Source: Gammaproteobacteria bacterium (GTDB taxonomy: Bacteria > Pseudomonadota > Gammaproteobacteria > Steroidobacterales > Woeseiaceae). From it: a DNA stretch of 64,000 nucleotides. Positions within the stretch are counted from its first letter, which is position 1. Every line of letters starts with the position of its first letter. Both the position numbers and the translations under genes were made by a program. The notes below the pieces were generated by a model. It saw nothing but the letters and a program-made list of their open reading frames with translations. It had not been told where the DNA came from and ran no database searches. Shown one piece after another: positions 21,927 through 31,800 of this stretch. Where the stretch lies: positions 1 to 64,000 of the forward strand of contig JAOUIH010000008.1 of NCBI GenBank assembly GCA_029884165.1, in the 5' to 3' direction.

Positions 21927-22208
21927 GTGGCCAGGCAGAAATCGAAAAAGAAGCGAGAGACTCCGGCCTTAAGAAACAGCAAGCCGCTTCGTGAACACAC
22001 CGAAGAATGCCTTGAACAGTATTTTTCGACGCTCAACGGCGATCGGCCGGGTGATCTCTATGAATTCGTATTGAGCGAGGTCGAAAAGCCCCTTTTCAAA
22101 GCGGTTATGGACTTTACGCAGGGCAACCAGAGCCAGGCAGCCGACATCCTCGGCATCAACCGGGGTACCCTGCGGAAGAAACTCAAGACCTACTCCATCA
22201 TTCAGTAA
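21927..22208 (+). CDS. fis: DNA-binding protein Fis
   Basis: A small nucleoid-associated regulator that bends DNA and activates rRNA and other growth promoters. The 93-residue protein has a basic N-terminus (VARQKSKKKRE), a dimerisation region and the C-terminal helix-turn-helix NQSQAADILGINRGTLRKKLKTYSI. The start is taken as GTG at 21927, which follows AAGGA and gives a normal length; longer starts lack support. It is co-transcribed with dusB and followed 9 bases later by purH. Confidence 0.95.
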   Translation: MARQKSKKKRETPALRNSKPLREHTEECLEQYFSTLNGDRPGDLYEFVLSEVEKPLFKAVMDFTQGNQSQAADILGINRGTLRKKLKTYSIIQ

Positions 22209-22217
22209 GGGTCGGAC

Positions 22218-23768
22218 ATGTTCAAGGTAAGGCGGGCGCTTGTCAGCGTGTCTGATAAGCGCGATTTGGTTTCGTTCGCCAGCGGTTTACGTGAACTGGG
22301 CGTCGAAATCTGGTCAACCGGAGGGACCTGCCGGCAACTGCGCGAAGCCGGCATCGATACAATCGAAGTCGCGGACCGCACCGGGTTCCCGGAGATCATG
22401 GATGGCCGCGTCAAGACCTTGCATCCGGTCATCCACGGCGGGCTCCTCGGCCGCCGCGGCACTGACGAGGGCGTGATGGCCCGGCATGGCATCGAGCCGA
22501 TCGATTTGCTGGCCGTTAACCTCTATCCGTTCGAGCAGACAATCGCACGCCCGGATGCCACCGTCGACGAGGCGATCGAGAACATCGACATCGGCGGACC
22601 GGCAATGATCCGCGCCGCCTCGAAGAATCACGACGGCGTTGCGGTCGTCGTGGATCCTGCCGATTACGAGGCGATACTGGAGGCCATCCGCAAGGGAGAC
22701 CTCACGCCCGACTACCGGCGCAGACTCGCGGCCAAGGCTTACGGTCACACGGCTGCCTACGACACGGCGATCAGCCATTACCTGACGGCTGTGACCGGGG
22801 GCGATCCGCTGGGCGAGCGCTACCTGTACGCCGGGAACCGCATCGAGACGCTGCGCTATGGGGAGAACCCGCACCAGGCGGCGGCCTTCTATCGCGACCA
22901 GGGAGCGGCAGCGGGCACGCTGGCTTCGGCGACCCAGCTCCAGGGCAAGGAGCTCTCCTACAACAACATTGCCGACTCGGACGCGGCGCTCGAGTGCGTG
23001 CGGCAGTTCGATGCGCCGGCCTGCGTCATCGTCAAGCACGCGAATCCCTGCGGCGTCGCCGTCGATGCGAGTATCGGCGAGGCCTATGAACGCGCCTTTG
23101 GCACCGACCCGACGTCGGCGTTCGGCGGCATCATCGCGTTCAACCGGCCGCTCGATGCCGGTACCGCACGGGCGATCATCGACCGACAATTTGTCGAAGT
23201 CATCGTCGCACCGTCCGTCGACGTAGCTGCACAGGCGGTCCTCGGCGAGAAGACGAATGTGCGCGTACTCAGCACCGGCGATCTCGTGGGGGCGCGCCGC
23301 GGCAGCTACGACTTCAAGAAGGTTTCCGGCGGCCTGCTCGTGCAGAGCTCCGACGACGGTGCGATTTCCGAAGCCGATCTCAAGGTCGTGACGACCAGGG
23401 CGCCGACCCCCGACCAGTTACGCGACCTGCTGTTTGCCTGGAAAGTGGTCAAGTATGTCAAGTCGAACGCAATCATTTTCTGCAAGAACAATATGACGAT
23501 AGGCATCGGCGCCGGGCAGATGAGCCGGGTCTACAGCACCAGGATTGCAGCAATCAAGGCGCGTGACGAAGGGCTGGCGGTTGGGGGATCCGTCCTGGCT
23601 TCCGACGCCTTCTTTCCGTTTCGCGACGGCATCGATGCGGCCGCGGAGCACGACATCGCCGCCATCATCCAGCCGGGCGGCTCGATACGGGACGACGAAG
23701 TAATCGCAGCGGCCAACGAGCACGGGCTGGCGATGGTATTCACCGGCATGCGGCACTTCAGGCACTGA
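22218..23768 (+). CDS. purH: Bifunctional AICAR transformylase / IMP cyclohydrolase
   Basis: Catalyses the last two steps of IMP synthesis. The 516-residue protein has the N-terminal MGS-like cyclohydrolase domain, [20 protein letters not shown] with STGGTCRQL and [12 protein letters not shown]. The C-terminal transformylase domain carries KHANPCGVA and [23 protein letters not shown]. It starts 9 bases after fis and is followed by purD, the usual purH-purD pairing. Confidence 0.98.
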   Translation: MFKVRRALVSVSDKRDLVSFASGLRELGVEIWSTGGTCRQLREAGIDTIEVADRTGFPEIMDGRVKTLHPVIHGGLLGRRGTDEGVMARHGIEPIDLLAVNLYPFEQTIARPDATVDEAIENIDIGGPAMIRAASKNHDGVAVVVDPADYEAILEAIRKGDLTPDYRRRLAAKAYGHTAAYDTAISHYLTAVTGGDPLGERYLYAGNRIETLRYGENPHQAAAFYRDQGAAAGTLASATQLQGKELSYNNIADSDAALECVRQFDAPACVIVKHANPCGVAVDASIGEAYERAFGTDPTSAFGGIIAFNRPLDAGTARAIIDRQFVEVIVAPSVDVAAQAVLGEKTNVRVLSTGDLVGARRGSYDFKKVSGGLLVQSSDDGAISEADLKVVTTRAPTPDQLRDLLFAWKVVKYVKSNAIIFCKNNMTIGIGAGQMSRVYSTRIAAIKARDEGLAVGGSVLASDAFFPFRDGIDAAAEHDIAAIIQPGGSIRDDEVIAAANEHGLAMVFTGMRHFRH

Positions 23769-23822
23769 GCACCCCTGCACGCGCGGCAGGCAGATGCTTT
23801 TTCGGACCGAGGATCGACGCGT

Positions 23823-25106
23823 ATGAAAGTCCTGGTAATAGGCGGCGGTGGCCGCGAACATGCTCTCGCATGGAAGTGCGCGCAGTCGCGCCGCGTCACC
23901 GAAGTGCTCGTAGCGCCCGGCAACGCGGGCACGGCGTTCGAACCGCGGATGCGCAATGTGCCCGTCGCGGCGGACGACATCGACGCCCTGCTGGACCTGG
24001 CAACACGCGAGGGCGTCGGCCTTACTATCGTCGGCCCGGAGGCACCACTGGTAGCAGGCGTCGTGGACCGTTTCGACGCCGCCGGCCTGCCCTGCTTCGG
24101 ACCGCATGCGACTGCCGCGCAGCTCGAAGGCTCAAAGGCGTTCACGAAGGACTTTTTGCAGCGCCACGGAATTCCGACTGCGGAATACGAGAGCTTCACC
24201 GAGATCGAGCCGGCACTGGCTTATATCCGCGAGCGCGGGGCGCCGATAGTCGTCAAGGCGGACGGCCTCGCTGCGGGCAAGGGCGTCGTGGTAGCCGCGC
24301 ATGTCGACGTGGCCATTGCCGCCGCGATCGATATGCTGGGCGGAGATCGCTTCGGCAGCGCGGGCAGGCGAATCGTCGTCGAGGAGTTCCTGCGGGGTGA
24401 AGAAGCCAGCTTCATCGTCATGACGGACGGAACGTCCGTATTGCCGCTCGCGACGTCGCAGGACCACAAGGCGCGGGACGACGGCGATGCCGGCCCGAAT
24501 ACCGGCGGCATGGGAGCCTATTCGCCCGCCCCGGTCGTAACCCAGGCGATGGCGGACCGGATCATGCGCGAGATCGTGCAGCCGACGCTCGACGGGCTGG
24601 CCTCCGAGGGAATCTCATATCGCGGGTTCCTTTACGCCGGCATCATGATCACCGCCGACGGCACGCCGAAAGTGCTGGAGTACAATTGCCGCTTCGGCGA
24701 CCCGGAAACGCAGCCGATCATGATGCGACTTCGGTCCGACTTCGTGGGCCTGTGTTCGGCCGGCGTCGACGGAACGCTCGGCGAGCACGATGTCGAATGG
24801 GATCCTCGTGCGGCGCTCGGCGTCGTCATGGCTGCCGGCGGTTACCCCGAGTCGTACGACAAGGGCCTGGCCATCACCGGCCTCGAGACCGGCGACAGTG
24901 CTGACTGCAAGGTATTTCATGCCGGCACCAGGCTGAAGGACGGGCGCGTCGTGACCAGCGGGGGGCGCGTCCTGTGCGTCGTCGGACTCGGAGGCACTGT
25001 CAGCGAGGCCCAGGCACGGGCCTATCGACGTGTCGGTGAAATTCACTGGCCGGGCGAGTTCCATCGCGGCGACATCGGCTACCGGGCCATAGCACGCGAG
25101 CAGTAG
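23823..25106 (+). CDS. purD: Phosphoribosylamine--glycine ligase
   Basis: Joins phosphoribosylamine and glycine with ATP in purine synthesis. The 427-residue ATP-grasp enzyme begins [22 protein letters not shown]. It has [28 protein letters not shown] and [13 protein letters not shown] in the active site. It lies 54 bases after purH, and moeA begins 2 bases after its stop. Confidence 0.98.
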   Translation: MKVLVIGGGGREHALAWKCAQSRRVTEVLVAPGNAGTAFEPRMRNVPVAADDIDALLDLATREGVGLTIVGPEAPLVAGVVDRFDAAGLPCFGPHATAAQLEGSKAFTKDFLQRHGIPTAEYESFTEIEPALAYIRERGAPIVVKADGLAAGKGVVVAAHVDVAIAAAIDMLGGDRFGSAGRRIVVEEFLRGEEASFIVMTDGTSVLPLATSQDHKARDDGDAGPNTGGMGAYSPAPVVTQAMADRIMREIVQPTLDGLASEGISYRGFLYAGIMITADGTPKVLEYNCRFGDPETQPIMMRLRSDFVGLCSAGVDGTLGEHDVEWDPRAALGVVMAAGGYPESYDKGLAITGLETGDSADCKVFHAGTRLKDGRVVTSGGRVLCVVGLGGTVSEAQARAYRRVGEIHWPGEFHRGDIGYRAIAREQ

Positions 25107-25108
25107 AC

Positions 25109-26317
25109 ATGCTTACGACGATAGAGGCGATCGGGCGGATAGCAGCAGAAATGCCGCGTTTCGATGCCGTCGCCGTCCCGCTTGACCACGCTCGCCGCCG
25201 CGTGCTGCGACAGCGAGTCACGGCCGAGCGCGACCAGCCGCCTTTCGACCGCGTCATGATGGACGGCATTGCGCTGGCGCACCGCGCATTCGCCGGCGGG
25301 CAACGCTCCTTTCGTGTCGAGGGTTCACAGCATGCAGGCGATCCGCGGCAGACCCTGCTCGAATCCGACGCCTGCATAGAGGTGATGACCGGCGCGGCAC
25401 TGCCCGCGGGTACGGACTGTGTCATCCCGGTCGAGCGCCTGGCGCATGCGAACGGCTTTGTCGAGATAGAAGCCGGCTACGAAGCGGACCTTGGGCAGAA
25501 TATCCATCCGCAGGGCTCCGATCACAAGGCCGGGATGGAAGTGCTCGGACCGGGCATCGTGATTTCGCCGATGGACATCGCGATCATCGCTTCCTGTGGC
25601 CTCGACCGTGTAGAGGTAGGCCGGCAGCCGTCCGTGCATATCATTTCGACGGGCAACGAACTCGTCCCGCCGGGCCAGCCGATCGAGCCGCAGCAGATTC
25701 GGATGTCGAACGGGCCGGCCCTGCTGGCGATGCTCGAAGGCCAGGGCTACACAGGCTGCGAGCACGACCATCTAGTAGACGACGAGGCGCTGCTCAACGA
25801 CAGGATCGCCGCCCACCTCGACGCCGCCGACGTGCTGGTCCTGAGCGGCGGCGTATCGATGGGCAAAGCCGATTACGTCCCGACCGTGCTGGCCGGGCTC
25901 GGCGTCCGGACTATTTTTCACAAGATCAGCCAGCGGCCGGGCAAGCCGATGTGGTTCGGCATCGGGCCGGCAGGCCAGGCTGTGTTTGCGCTGCCCGGCA
26001 ACCCCGTGTCGACACTGGTCTGCTGCCGCCACTACGTCCTGCCTGCGCTGTATCTCGCAAGCGGTAGGCCGCCGCGTGCGCCCGAGCATGCGATCCTCGC
26101 GGAGCCGGTCACGTTCAGGCCCGCGCTGACCTGCTTCCTGCCGGTGCGCCTCGCCACGGCCGCGGACGGGCGCTTGCGGGCCCGCCCTGTCCCGACGAAT
26201 ACGTCCGGAGATTTCACATCGCTGGGCGGAACCGACGGGTATGTCGAACTGGCGCTCGAGCAATCCGAATTCCCGGCAGGGAGCGCGGTGCCGCTGCATC
26301 GCTGGGATGCCCCCTGA
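25109..26317 (+). CDS. moeA: Molybdopterin molybdenumtransferase
   Basis: Inserts molybdate into adenylylated molybdopterin to make Mo cofactor, required by the MsrP enzyme encoded at 6.5 kb. The 402-residue protein has the four-domain MoeA layout with FDRVMMDGIALAHRAF, AGAALPAGTDCVIPVE-type segment (TGAALPAGTDCV), ISTGNELVPPGQP, and the MoCF-binding GGVSMGKADYVPTVL and PGNPVSTLVC motifs. It starts 2 bases after purD, an unusual partner that implies co-transcription with purHD. Confidence 0.93.
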   Translation: MLTTIEAIGRIAAEMPRFDAVAVPLDHARRRVLRQRVTAERDQPPFDRVMMDGIALAHRAFAGGQRSFRVEGSQHAGDPRQTLLESDACIEVMTGAALPAGTDCVIPVERLAHANGFVEIEAGYEADLGQNIHPQGSDHKAGMEVLGPGIVISPMDIAIIASCGLDRVEVGRQPSVHIISTGNELVPPGQPIEPQQIRMSNGPALLAMLEGQGYTGCEHDHLVDDEALLNDRIAAHLDAADVLVLSGGVSMGKADYVPTVLAGLGVRTIFHKISQRPGKPMWFGIGPAGQAVFALPGNPVSTLVCCRHYVLPALYLASGRPPRAPEHAILAEPVTFRPALTCFLPVRLATAADGRLRARPVPTNTSGDFTSLGGTDGYVELALEQSEFPAGSAVPLHRWDAP

Positions 26318-26335
26318 GCCACGCCAGGCGCGACC

Positions 26336-26995
26336 TCAGGCTCCCCTGAGATAGTTCATCGCATAAGCAGGGACCGGCAGGCCAGGGCGATTGGCGGCAT
26401 CCGCGACCGGCTCGCCCGCCACGAGAGCCATCGGGATGACGCCGGCCCAGTAGTCCAGATCCATGTCCTTGGCCGCGTCCTTCGGCGGACCACTACGAAC
26501 CTTGACGCTGGCTTCGTCCAGCGGCAACTTGATTACGGTCGTCGCCGCAATTTCTTTCGCATCCGGCTGCCGGCAGTCGTCCCAGCGACCCGGCAGCAAA
26601 TGTTCGAGCAATGCCCTGAATGCGGCCTGCTTCTCCGCTGGATCCGTGACGAGGCGTGCCCGCCCGAAGGCAACGACGGACCGATAGTTCATCGAATGCG
26701 AAAACGCCGAACGGGCCAGCACGAGCCCGTCGAGCAGCGTTATGCAGACGGAGATATCGCGGCCGTCCCCGAAACTGCTCAGCCAGCGGCTGGCAGCCGC
26801 ACCATGCAACACGATCTCGTCCCCGATCCGCGCATAGGTCATCGGGATCACCATGACGCCCTTGCCCGTATCCAGCCCGACATGTGCGACGAGCGCCTCA
26901 TCGATGATCGACCAAGCGGCCTTACGGTCGTAGCTGCCGCGCTCGGCGTGTCGGCTTATGGTCGTGCGATCGGTCTTGGTCAAGGACTGGCTCAT
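26336..26995 (-). CDS. NimA-like pyridoxamine 5'-phosphate oxidase family flavoprotein
   Basis: The 219-residue protein has the split-barrel FMN-binding fold of the nitroimidazole-resistance (NimA-like) branch. It shows YDRKAAWSIIDEALVAHVGL, followed by VIPMTYARIGDEIVLHGAAASRWL and a central SMNYRSVVAFGRARLV. The C-terminal segment is MDLDYWAGVIPM. Members reduce or bind small molecules; few have known substrates. ATG 26995 follows GGGGAAAGAACC. Its end is 18 bases from the convergent moeA. Confidence 0.85.
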   Translation of the reverse strand: MSQSLTKTDRTTISRHAERGSYDRKAAWSIIDEALVAHVGLDTGKGVMVIPMTYARIGDEIVLHGAAASRWLSSFGDGRDISVCITLLDGLVLARSAFSHSMNYRSVVAFGRARLVTDPAEKQAAFRALLEHLLPGRWDDCRQPDAKEIAATTVIKLPLDEASVKVRSGPPKDAAKDMDLDYWAGVIPMALVAGEPVADAANRPGLPVPAYAMNYLRGA

Positions 26996-27222
26996 GGTTC
27001 TTTCCCCGCAAATGACTGGTGCTCCCGGAGGCCTGACAGTATCGGCATGCCCGCGGCGCATCAATGCACAGTTCACATGCTGCAGTACCGCACAGCCGCG
27101 GCCGGCAGTGATGGCCGTGGTGCCCCGCGGAATGCTACTCTCCGTTCCGACACGAACCACGGCCGGTCGAAAAGAACGACCAATCCGGGACCGGCACGCA
27201 ACCATTCAAGGGGGTCCTTACC

Positions 27223-27606
27223 ATGCAGTTCATGAAGCAGTACGAAGCTCAGACCTATGCGCTGATGCGCATCATTTCCGGTTTCCTGTTCATCTGGCAC
27301 GGCACGCAGAAGCTCCTCGGCTACCCTCCCGCGAGTTACGATCCGCCGTGGCACGTCACGTACGTGGCCGGAGGCATCGAGCTGGTCGGGGGCGCGCTCG
27401 TGATGATCGGCCTGTTCACCGCGCCGGCAGCATTCCTGTGCAGCGGCCTGATGGCGGCAGCCTACTGGATGGCCCATGCCAGCTTCGACAGCAATTTCCT
27501 GCCGATCCTCAATCGGGGCGAACTCGCTGTACTGTGGTGCTTCGTATTCCTGTACATCTCCGCCAAGGGCAGCGGCATCTGGAGTATCGACGGCCGCCGC
27601 GGCTGA
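27223..27606 (+). CDS. DoxX family membrane protein
   Basis: A 127-residue inner-membrane protein with about four helices. LMRIISGFLFIWHGTQKLLGYP and GGIELVGGALVMIGLFTAPAAFLCSGLMAAAYW match the DoxX/YphA group. Some DoxX proteins take part in thiol or redox homeostasis; most are uncharacterised. AAGGGGG precedes the ATG. It stands alone between the divergent NimA-like gene and the rho terminator. Confidence 0.85.
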   Translation: MQFMKQYEAQTYALMRIISGFLFIWHGTQKLLGYPPASYDPPWHVTYVAGGIELVGGALVMIGLFTAPAAFLCSGLMAAAYWMAHASFDSNFLPILNRGELAVLWCFVFLYISAKGSGIWSIDGRRG

Positions 27607-27611
27607 CGAAC

Positions 27612-27660
27612 CAAAAAAAACGCCGTCACCGCGAAGTCCGCGGTGACGGCGAGATTTTTT
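27612..27660. terminator. Bidirectional terminator between the DoxX gene and rho
   Basis: CGCCGTCACCGCG and CGCGGTGACGGCG pair almost fully (27621-27651), preceded by A8 and followed by GAGATTTTTT. It can end rho on the minus strand and the DoxX gene on the plus strand. Confidence 0.9.
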
Positions 27661-27679
27661 GCCAGGTCCGTCGGTCGAG

Positions 27680-29125
27680 CTAGCGCTTCATTGCTTCGAA
27701 GAACTGCGCGTTCGTCTTCGTATCCTGCATCTTGTTGGCCAGGAACTCGATCGAGGCAAGCTCGTCCATCGGGTGCAGGACCTTGCGGAGCACCCACATC
27801 TTCTGCAGCTCGTCCGGCTCGGTCAGCAGCTCTTCCTTGCGCGTCCCGGAGCGATTGATGTTGATCGCAGGGAATACGCGCTTCTCGGCAATGCGGCGAT
27901 CCAGGTGGATTTCCATGTTACCGGTGCCCTTGAACTCCTCGTAAATAACCTCGTCCATCTTCGAGCCGGTATCTACGAGCGCCGTTGCGAGGATCGTCAG
28001 GCTGCCACCCTCCTCGATGTTGCGAGCGGCACCGAAGAAACGCTTCGGGCGCTGCAGCGCGTTGGCATCGACACCGCCTGTCAGGACCTTGCCCGACGAC
28101 GGCACGACCGTGTTGTAGGCACGCGCCAGTCGAGTGATCGAGTCCAGCAGGATCACGACGTCCTTCTTGTGCTCGACGAGACGCTTGGCCTTTTCGATCA
28201 CCATCTCGGCGACCTGCACGTGGCGGCTGGCCGGCTCGTCGAAGGTCGACGACACTACCTCGCCGCGCACCGTCCGCTGCATTTCGGTCACCTCCTCAGG
28301 CCGCTCGTCGATCAGGAGCACAATGAGGATGACGTCGGGGCTGTTCGCGGCAATGGACGAGGCAATGTTTTGCAACAGCATCGTCTTACCGGCCTTCGGC
28401 GGTGACACGATCAGGCCACGCTGACCCTTGCCGATCGGCGCAACGATATCGATGATGCGGGCTGTCAGGTCCTCGGTACTGCCGTTGCCCTGTTCCAGCT
28501 TCAGCCGCTCGTTGGGGTGCAGCGGCGTCAGGTTCTCGAACAGCACCTTGCTGCGTGCATTCTCTGGCGCGTCGAAATTGATCTGCCCGACCTTCAGCAG
28601 CGCGAAGTAACGTTCCCCGTCCTTCGGCGGCCGGATAAGGCCGGACACCGTGTCTCCGGTGCGCAGGTTGAACCGCCGGATCTGGCTGGGCGACACATAG
28701 ATGTCATCCGGACCGGCCAGGTAGGAACTGTCGGCCGAGCGCAGGAAGCCGAAGCCGTCCTGCAGGATCTCGAGCACACCGTCGCCGTAAATGTCCTCAC
28801 CGTTATCGGCGTGCGCCTTGAGGATCGCGAAGATGATGTCCTGCTTGCGCGAACGTGCGAGGTTCTCGAGCCCCATGGACTCGCCCAGCTCGACGAGCTC
28901 GGATGCCGCCCTGTTCTTGAGGTCGGTCAGGTTCATCGCGTTCTTGCTCAGCTCGAGCTGATCCGGCGAGATGACCTCCAGGCTCCCCCCATCGTCCTCC
29001 GGCAGGTCGTCCATCGGAAATTTGCCACGCCGCCGGCGGCGACCGCCACCCTGGCCCCCGTTGCCCTTTTGCTTGACCGACTGCTTGGGTCGGTTCCTGG
29101 TCTGATTACCCAAGTACCCTCTCAC
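27680..29125 (-). CDS. rho: Transcription termination factor Rho
   Basis: A hexameric RNA helicase that ends transcription. The core matches Rho closely: [39 protein letters not shown] at the N-terminal domain, [13 protein letters not shown] as Walker A, and [29 protein letters not shown] in the catalytic part. The called GTG at 29125 overlaps the trxA stop, giving a 481-residue protein with a 63-residue extension (R/G-rich RRRRRGKF, then acidic). The conventional start would be ATG 28936 but has no clear ribosome binding site. The open frame and stop-start overlap favour the longer form. trxA-rho is the standard order. Confidence 0.95.
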   Translation of the reverse strand: MRGYLGNQTRNRPKQSVKQKGNGGQGGGRRRRRGKFPMDDLPEDDGGSLEVISPDQLELSKNAMNLTDLKNRAASELVELGESMGLENLARSRKQDIIFAILKAHADNGEDIYGDGVLEILQDGFGFLRSADSSYLAGPDDIYVSPSQIRRFNLRTGDTVSGLIRPPKDGERYFALLKVGQINFDAPENARSKVLFENLTPLHPNERLKLEQGNGSTEDLTARIIDIVAPIGKGQRGLIVSPPKAGKTMLLQNIASSIAANSPDVILIVLLIDERPEEVTEMQRTVRGEVVSSTFDEPASRHVQVAEMVIEKAKRLVEHKKDVVILLDSITRLARAYNTVVPSSGKVLTGGVDANALQRPKRFFGAARNIEEGGSLTILATALVDTGSKMDEVIYEEFKGTGNMEIHLDRRIAEKRVFPAININRSGTRKEELLTEPDELQKMWVLRKVLHPMDELASIEFLANKMQDTKTNAQFFEAMKR

Positions 29126-29448
29126 AGATTAGTTTCCAGAAATTGCGTTAATTGCGCCTTCGACATGGCGCCCAGTTTTTGGGCCTGAACGGCCCCTTCC
29201 TTGAACATCATCAGCGTCGGAATGCTGCGAATACCGTACTTCTGCGCGACGCCTGGATTCTCGTCGACGTTCAGCTTGGCAACGACCATCCGGTCAGAAT
29301 ACTCGCCGGCGACCTCATCGAGCAGCGGCGCTATCATACGGCACGGGCCGCACCATTCGGCCCAGAAATCGAGCAGGACGGGCTTGTCAGAATTCAGAAC
29401 GTCTGCCTCGAAACTCGCATCATTGGTGTGCACGATCTTGTCGCTCAC
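29122..29448 (-). CDS. trxA: Thioredoxin 1
   Basis: The general cytoplasmic disulfide reductase, and the electron source for DsbD at 12.8 kb. The 108-residue protein has [27 protein letters not shown] with the CGPC active site, and [13 protein letters not shown] with the cis-proline. The start is GTG at 29448, after GAGGTAAGACCG; upstream in-frame codons do not fit the family. It overlaps rho by 4 bases and diverges from rhlB, as in other gammaproteobacteria. Confidence 0.97.
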   Translation of the reverse strand: MSDKIVHTNDASFEADVLNSDKPVLLDFWAEWCGPCRMIAPLLDEVAGEYSDRMVVAKLNVDENPGVAQKYGIRSIPTLMMFKEGAVQAQKLGAMSKAQLTQFLETNL

Positions 29449-29712
29449 CGGTCTTACCTCCGACCTTTTTTCAGAATCAACATATGGATTACGCGCCCGC
29501 CTCGGCCACCCCGGACCGGTCGAACGTCTCAAAACGGATGACGCTGCCTTCTCAATCAGGCAATATGTCGCAGCTTTATCGCGGCTTCTCTAGGAATTCG
29601 TAGACGACGGCGAAACGGCAGGTGCGACGAAAGTCGCGTCGATATGAAGCCAATTTCACCGCTTCGCGACGCAATTTGCAAGCCCTCAAATCACATTTTT
29701 CTTGGTTAATTC

Positions 29713-30987
29713 ATGTCACAAAGTCATCTGAGCGACCTCAGGTTCGATCAGCTCGAATTGCACGAATCCGTGCGGGCCGGTATTCGGGATTCGGGCTTCG
29801 AATTCTGTACCCCTATCCAGGCCAGCACTCTGCCCATAGCCCTGCAGCAGCACGATGTCGCAGGCCAGGCCCAGACGGGGACCGGTAAGACCGCGGCCTT
29901 CCTCATCGCAGCCTACCAGAAGCTGCTGGCATCGCCACCGCGGCCGCCACAGGAGGGGAAGACTCAACCCCGGGTTCTGATCCTCGCGCCGACCCGCGAG
30001 CTCGCGGTGCAGATCGCCAACGATGCAGAACTGCTCGGCAAGCACACCGGTTTCCGTATCGGGCTCGCCTACGGCGGAACCGATTATGACAAGCAACGGG
30101 ACCATATTCTCGCCGGCATAGACCTGCTCATCGGGACGCCGGGGCGCATCATCGACTACTTCAAGCAGGGCGTGTTCGGCCTGCAGGAAGTCGAGGTCGC
30201 CATCCTCGACGAGGCCGACCGGATGTTCGACCTGGGCTTCATCAAGGATATTCGCTACCTGCTGCGGCGCCTGCCGGATCCGGACAAGCGGCTGAATATG
30301 CTGTTCTCCGCGACGCTATCCAATCGCGTCATGGAGCTTGCCTACGAACATATGAACGACCCGGAACTGATCCGCATCGAACCCGACAAGATGACGGTCG
30401 ACCGAGTTCGGCAGGCGATATTCTTCCCATCCAACGAAGACAAGATGCCGTTGCTCGTCGGCCTGATTCGCGAGATGGGCAAGTCGCGCATCATGGTATT
30501 CGTCAATACGAAGCGCGAAGCTGAACGCGTCCAGGCCTACCTGCAGGCGAACGAGATCGACGCGAACGCGATTTCAGGCGACGTTCCGCAGAAAAAGCGC
30601 CTCAGCATGCTCATGCGATTCCAGAGCGGCGAACTGCCGGTACTGATAGGTACCGACGTCGCCTCGCGCGGTCTGCACATCCCGGGCGTCCAGTACGTCA
30701 TAAATTATGACCTGCCGCAGGATCGCGAAGACTACGTGCATCGGATCGGGCGCACGGCCCGCGCCGGTGCCACCGGCGATGCCATCAGTTTCGGTTGCGA
30801 GACTTACGTCATTTCGTTACCCGATATCGAGGACTATATCGGGCATCGCATCCCCGTCGCGAACTACGATCGGACCCTGCTGCCGAAACTCACGAAGCCG
30901 GAATTCAAGCGCCGGCGCCCGCCGCCGGGCAAGGCGCGCGGCCCGCGCCAGGGCGGCGGCCGGCGGCGCGGACCGAAGCGCGACTAG
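29713..30987 (+). CDS. rhlB: DEAD-box RNA helicase RhlB
   Basis: An ATP-dependent RNA helicase, in relatives a partner of the RNA degradosome. The 424-residue protein has the Q-motif FCTPIQASTLP, AQTGTGKTAAFL, APTRELAVQIA, VAILDEADRMFDLGFI, LFSATLS and HRIGRTARAGATG. The tail (about 395-424) is rich in R, K and G, suiting RNA binding. Divergence from trxA-rho matches the E. coli order and supports the RhlB name. Its TAG stop lies inside the left arm of a perfect inverted repeat. Confidence 0.93.
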   Translation: MSQSHLSDLRFDQLELHESVRAGIRDSGFEFCTPIQASTLPIALQQHDVAGQAQTGTGKTAAFLIAAYQKLLASPPRPPQEGKTQPRVLILAPTRELAVQIANDAELLGKHTGFRIGLAYGGTDYDKQRDHILAGIDLLIGTPGRIIDYFKQGVFGLQEVEVAILDEADRMFDLGFIKDIRYLLRRLPDPDKRLNMLFSATLSNRVMELAYEHMNDPELIRIEPDKMTVDRVRQAIFFPSNEDKMPLLVGLIREMGKSRIMVFVNTKREAERVQAYLQANEIDANAISGDVPQKKRLSMLMRFQSGELPVLIGTDVASRGLHIPGVQYVINYDLPQDREDYVHRIGRTARAGATGDAISFGCETYVISLPDIEDYIGHRIPVANYDRTLLPKLTKPEFKRRRPPPGKARGPRQGGGRRRGPKRD

Positions 30988-31033
30988 CAGGATGTTGAAA
31001 AAGGTCTGGACGACCTTTTTCAACATCCTGCTA
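30985..31033. terminator. Perfect 22-bp inverted repeat holding both stop codons
   Basis: The arms 30985-31006 and 31012-31033 are exactly complementary over 22 bases with a five-base loop TGGAC. Each arm begins with TAG on its own strand: one is the rhlB stop, the other the stop of the convergent HAD gene. The T5 run lies inside the stem. It probably acts as a shared hairpin terminator and mRNA 3' end. The GGATGTTGAAAAAG core resembles hairpin terminators repeated in other gammaproteobacterial genomes (recollection, not checked). Confidence 0.85.
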
Positions 31034-31693
31034 GGCCAGGTCCCCCAGGCCCTCGATGCCGGGCACGTCCAGGGCCGTGCGGGCCGGCTTGCTCGTATCC
31101 GGCCGCGTAATATTGAGGAGGCGGCGAATCCCGTAATTCCGCGCGCTGTGCAGGACCGGCAGAGTGTCATCGATGAACAGCGCCTTTTCGGGATCGAAGC
31201 CTTCCCGCGCATGCAGTGACTGCCAGAACGCAGCGCTTTCCTTCGGGAAGCCGACGTCGTGTGCGCTGTAGATCGCATCGAAATACGATTCGAGGCCGGT
31301 CACTTCGGACTTCAGGTCCAGCGTGTCGCGATGCGAATTGGTCACCAGCAGCAGTCTTCGCCCCGTCCCGGATACGGTATCGAGGAACTCGCGCGCCCCG
31401 GGCAGGTAACCGATACGCGACCTGTGCTCGCGATGCAGGGCTTGCACGTCGAGCTTCAGTCGCTCGCTCCAGTGATCGAGGCAGTACCATTCGAGCGAAC
31501 CCTGGTGTTTCCGGTACTGTCCGAACAGCTCGTCCCTCGCGGCATCCGGCGCCAGGTCGTTGAGGCGCGCATACACGCTCGGGATGAGATCCAGCCACAT
31601 GAAATTGTCATAGGCCAGATCGAGGACCGTGCCATCCATGTCCAGCATCAGTACTTCGCTGTCTTCGAGCGTCCGTGGCGGATTGACGTGCAT
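31031..31693 (-). CDS. HAD-family nucleotidase, YrfG-like
   Basis: The 220-residue haloacid dehalogenase-fold phosphatase has motif I LMLDMDGTVLDL, motif II LLVTNSHRDTLDLK, the lysine in FPKESAAFW and motif IV ALFIDDTLPVL. Among HADs it resembles the GMP/IMP nucleotidase YrfG (about 222 residues), including the DNFMWLDLIPSVYA segment. ATG 31693 was chosen over 31753, which would run into the promoter region shared with the divergent cysQ. Substrate is inferred from family. Confidence 0.85.
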   Translation of the reverse strand: MHVNPPRTLEDSEVLMLDMDGTVLDLAYDNFMWLDLIPSVYARLNDLAPDAARDELFGQYRKHQGSLEWYCLDHWSERLKLDVQALHREHRSRIGYLPGAREFLDTVSGTGRRLLLVTNSHRDTLDLKSEVTGLESYFDAIYSAHDVGFPKESAAFWQSLHAREGFDPEKALFIDDTLPVLHSARNYGIRRLLNITRPDTSKPARTALDVPGIEGLGDLA

Positions 31694-31800
31694 GATCGTG
31701 CCTGGCGGCCTGTCCCGCCCGCGATTATGGGACAGCCCGGGCGCTGGCGCCACGCGCGCCTTCGCTTATACTGCCGGTCCCCGTGCACCGGACATGACAG

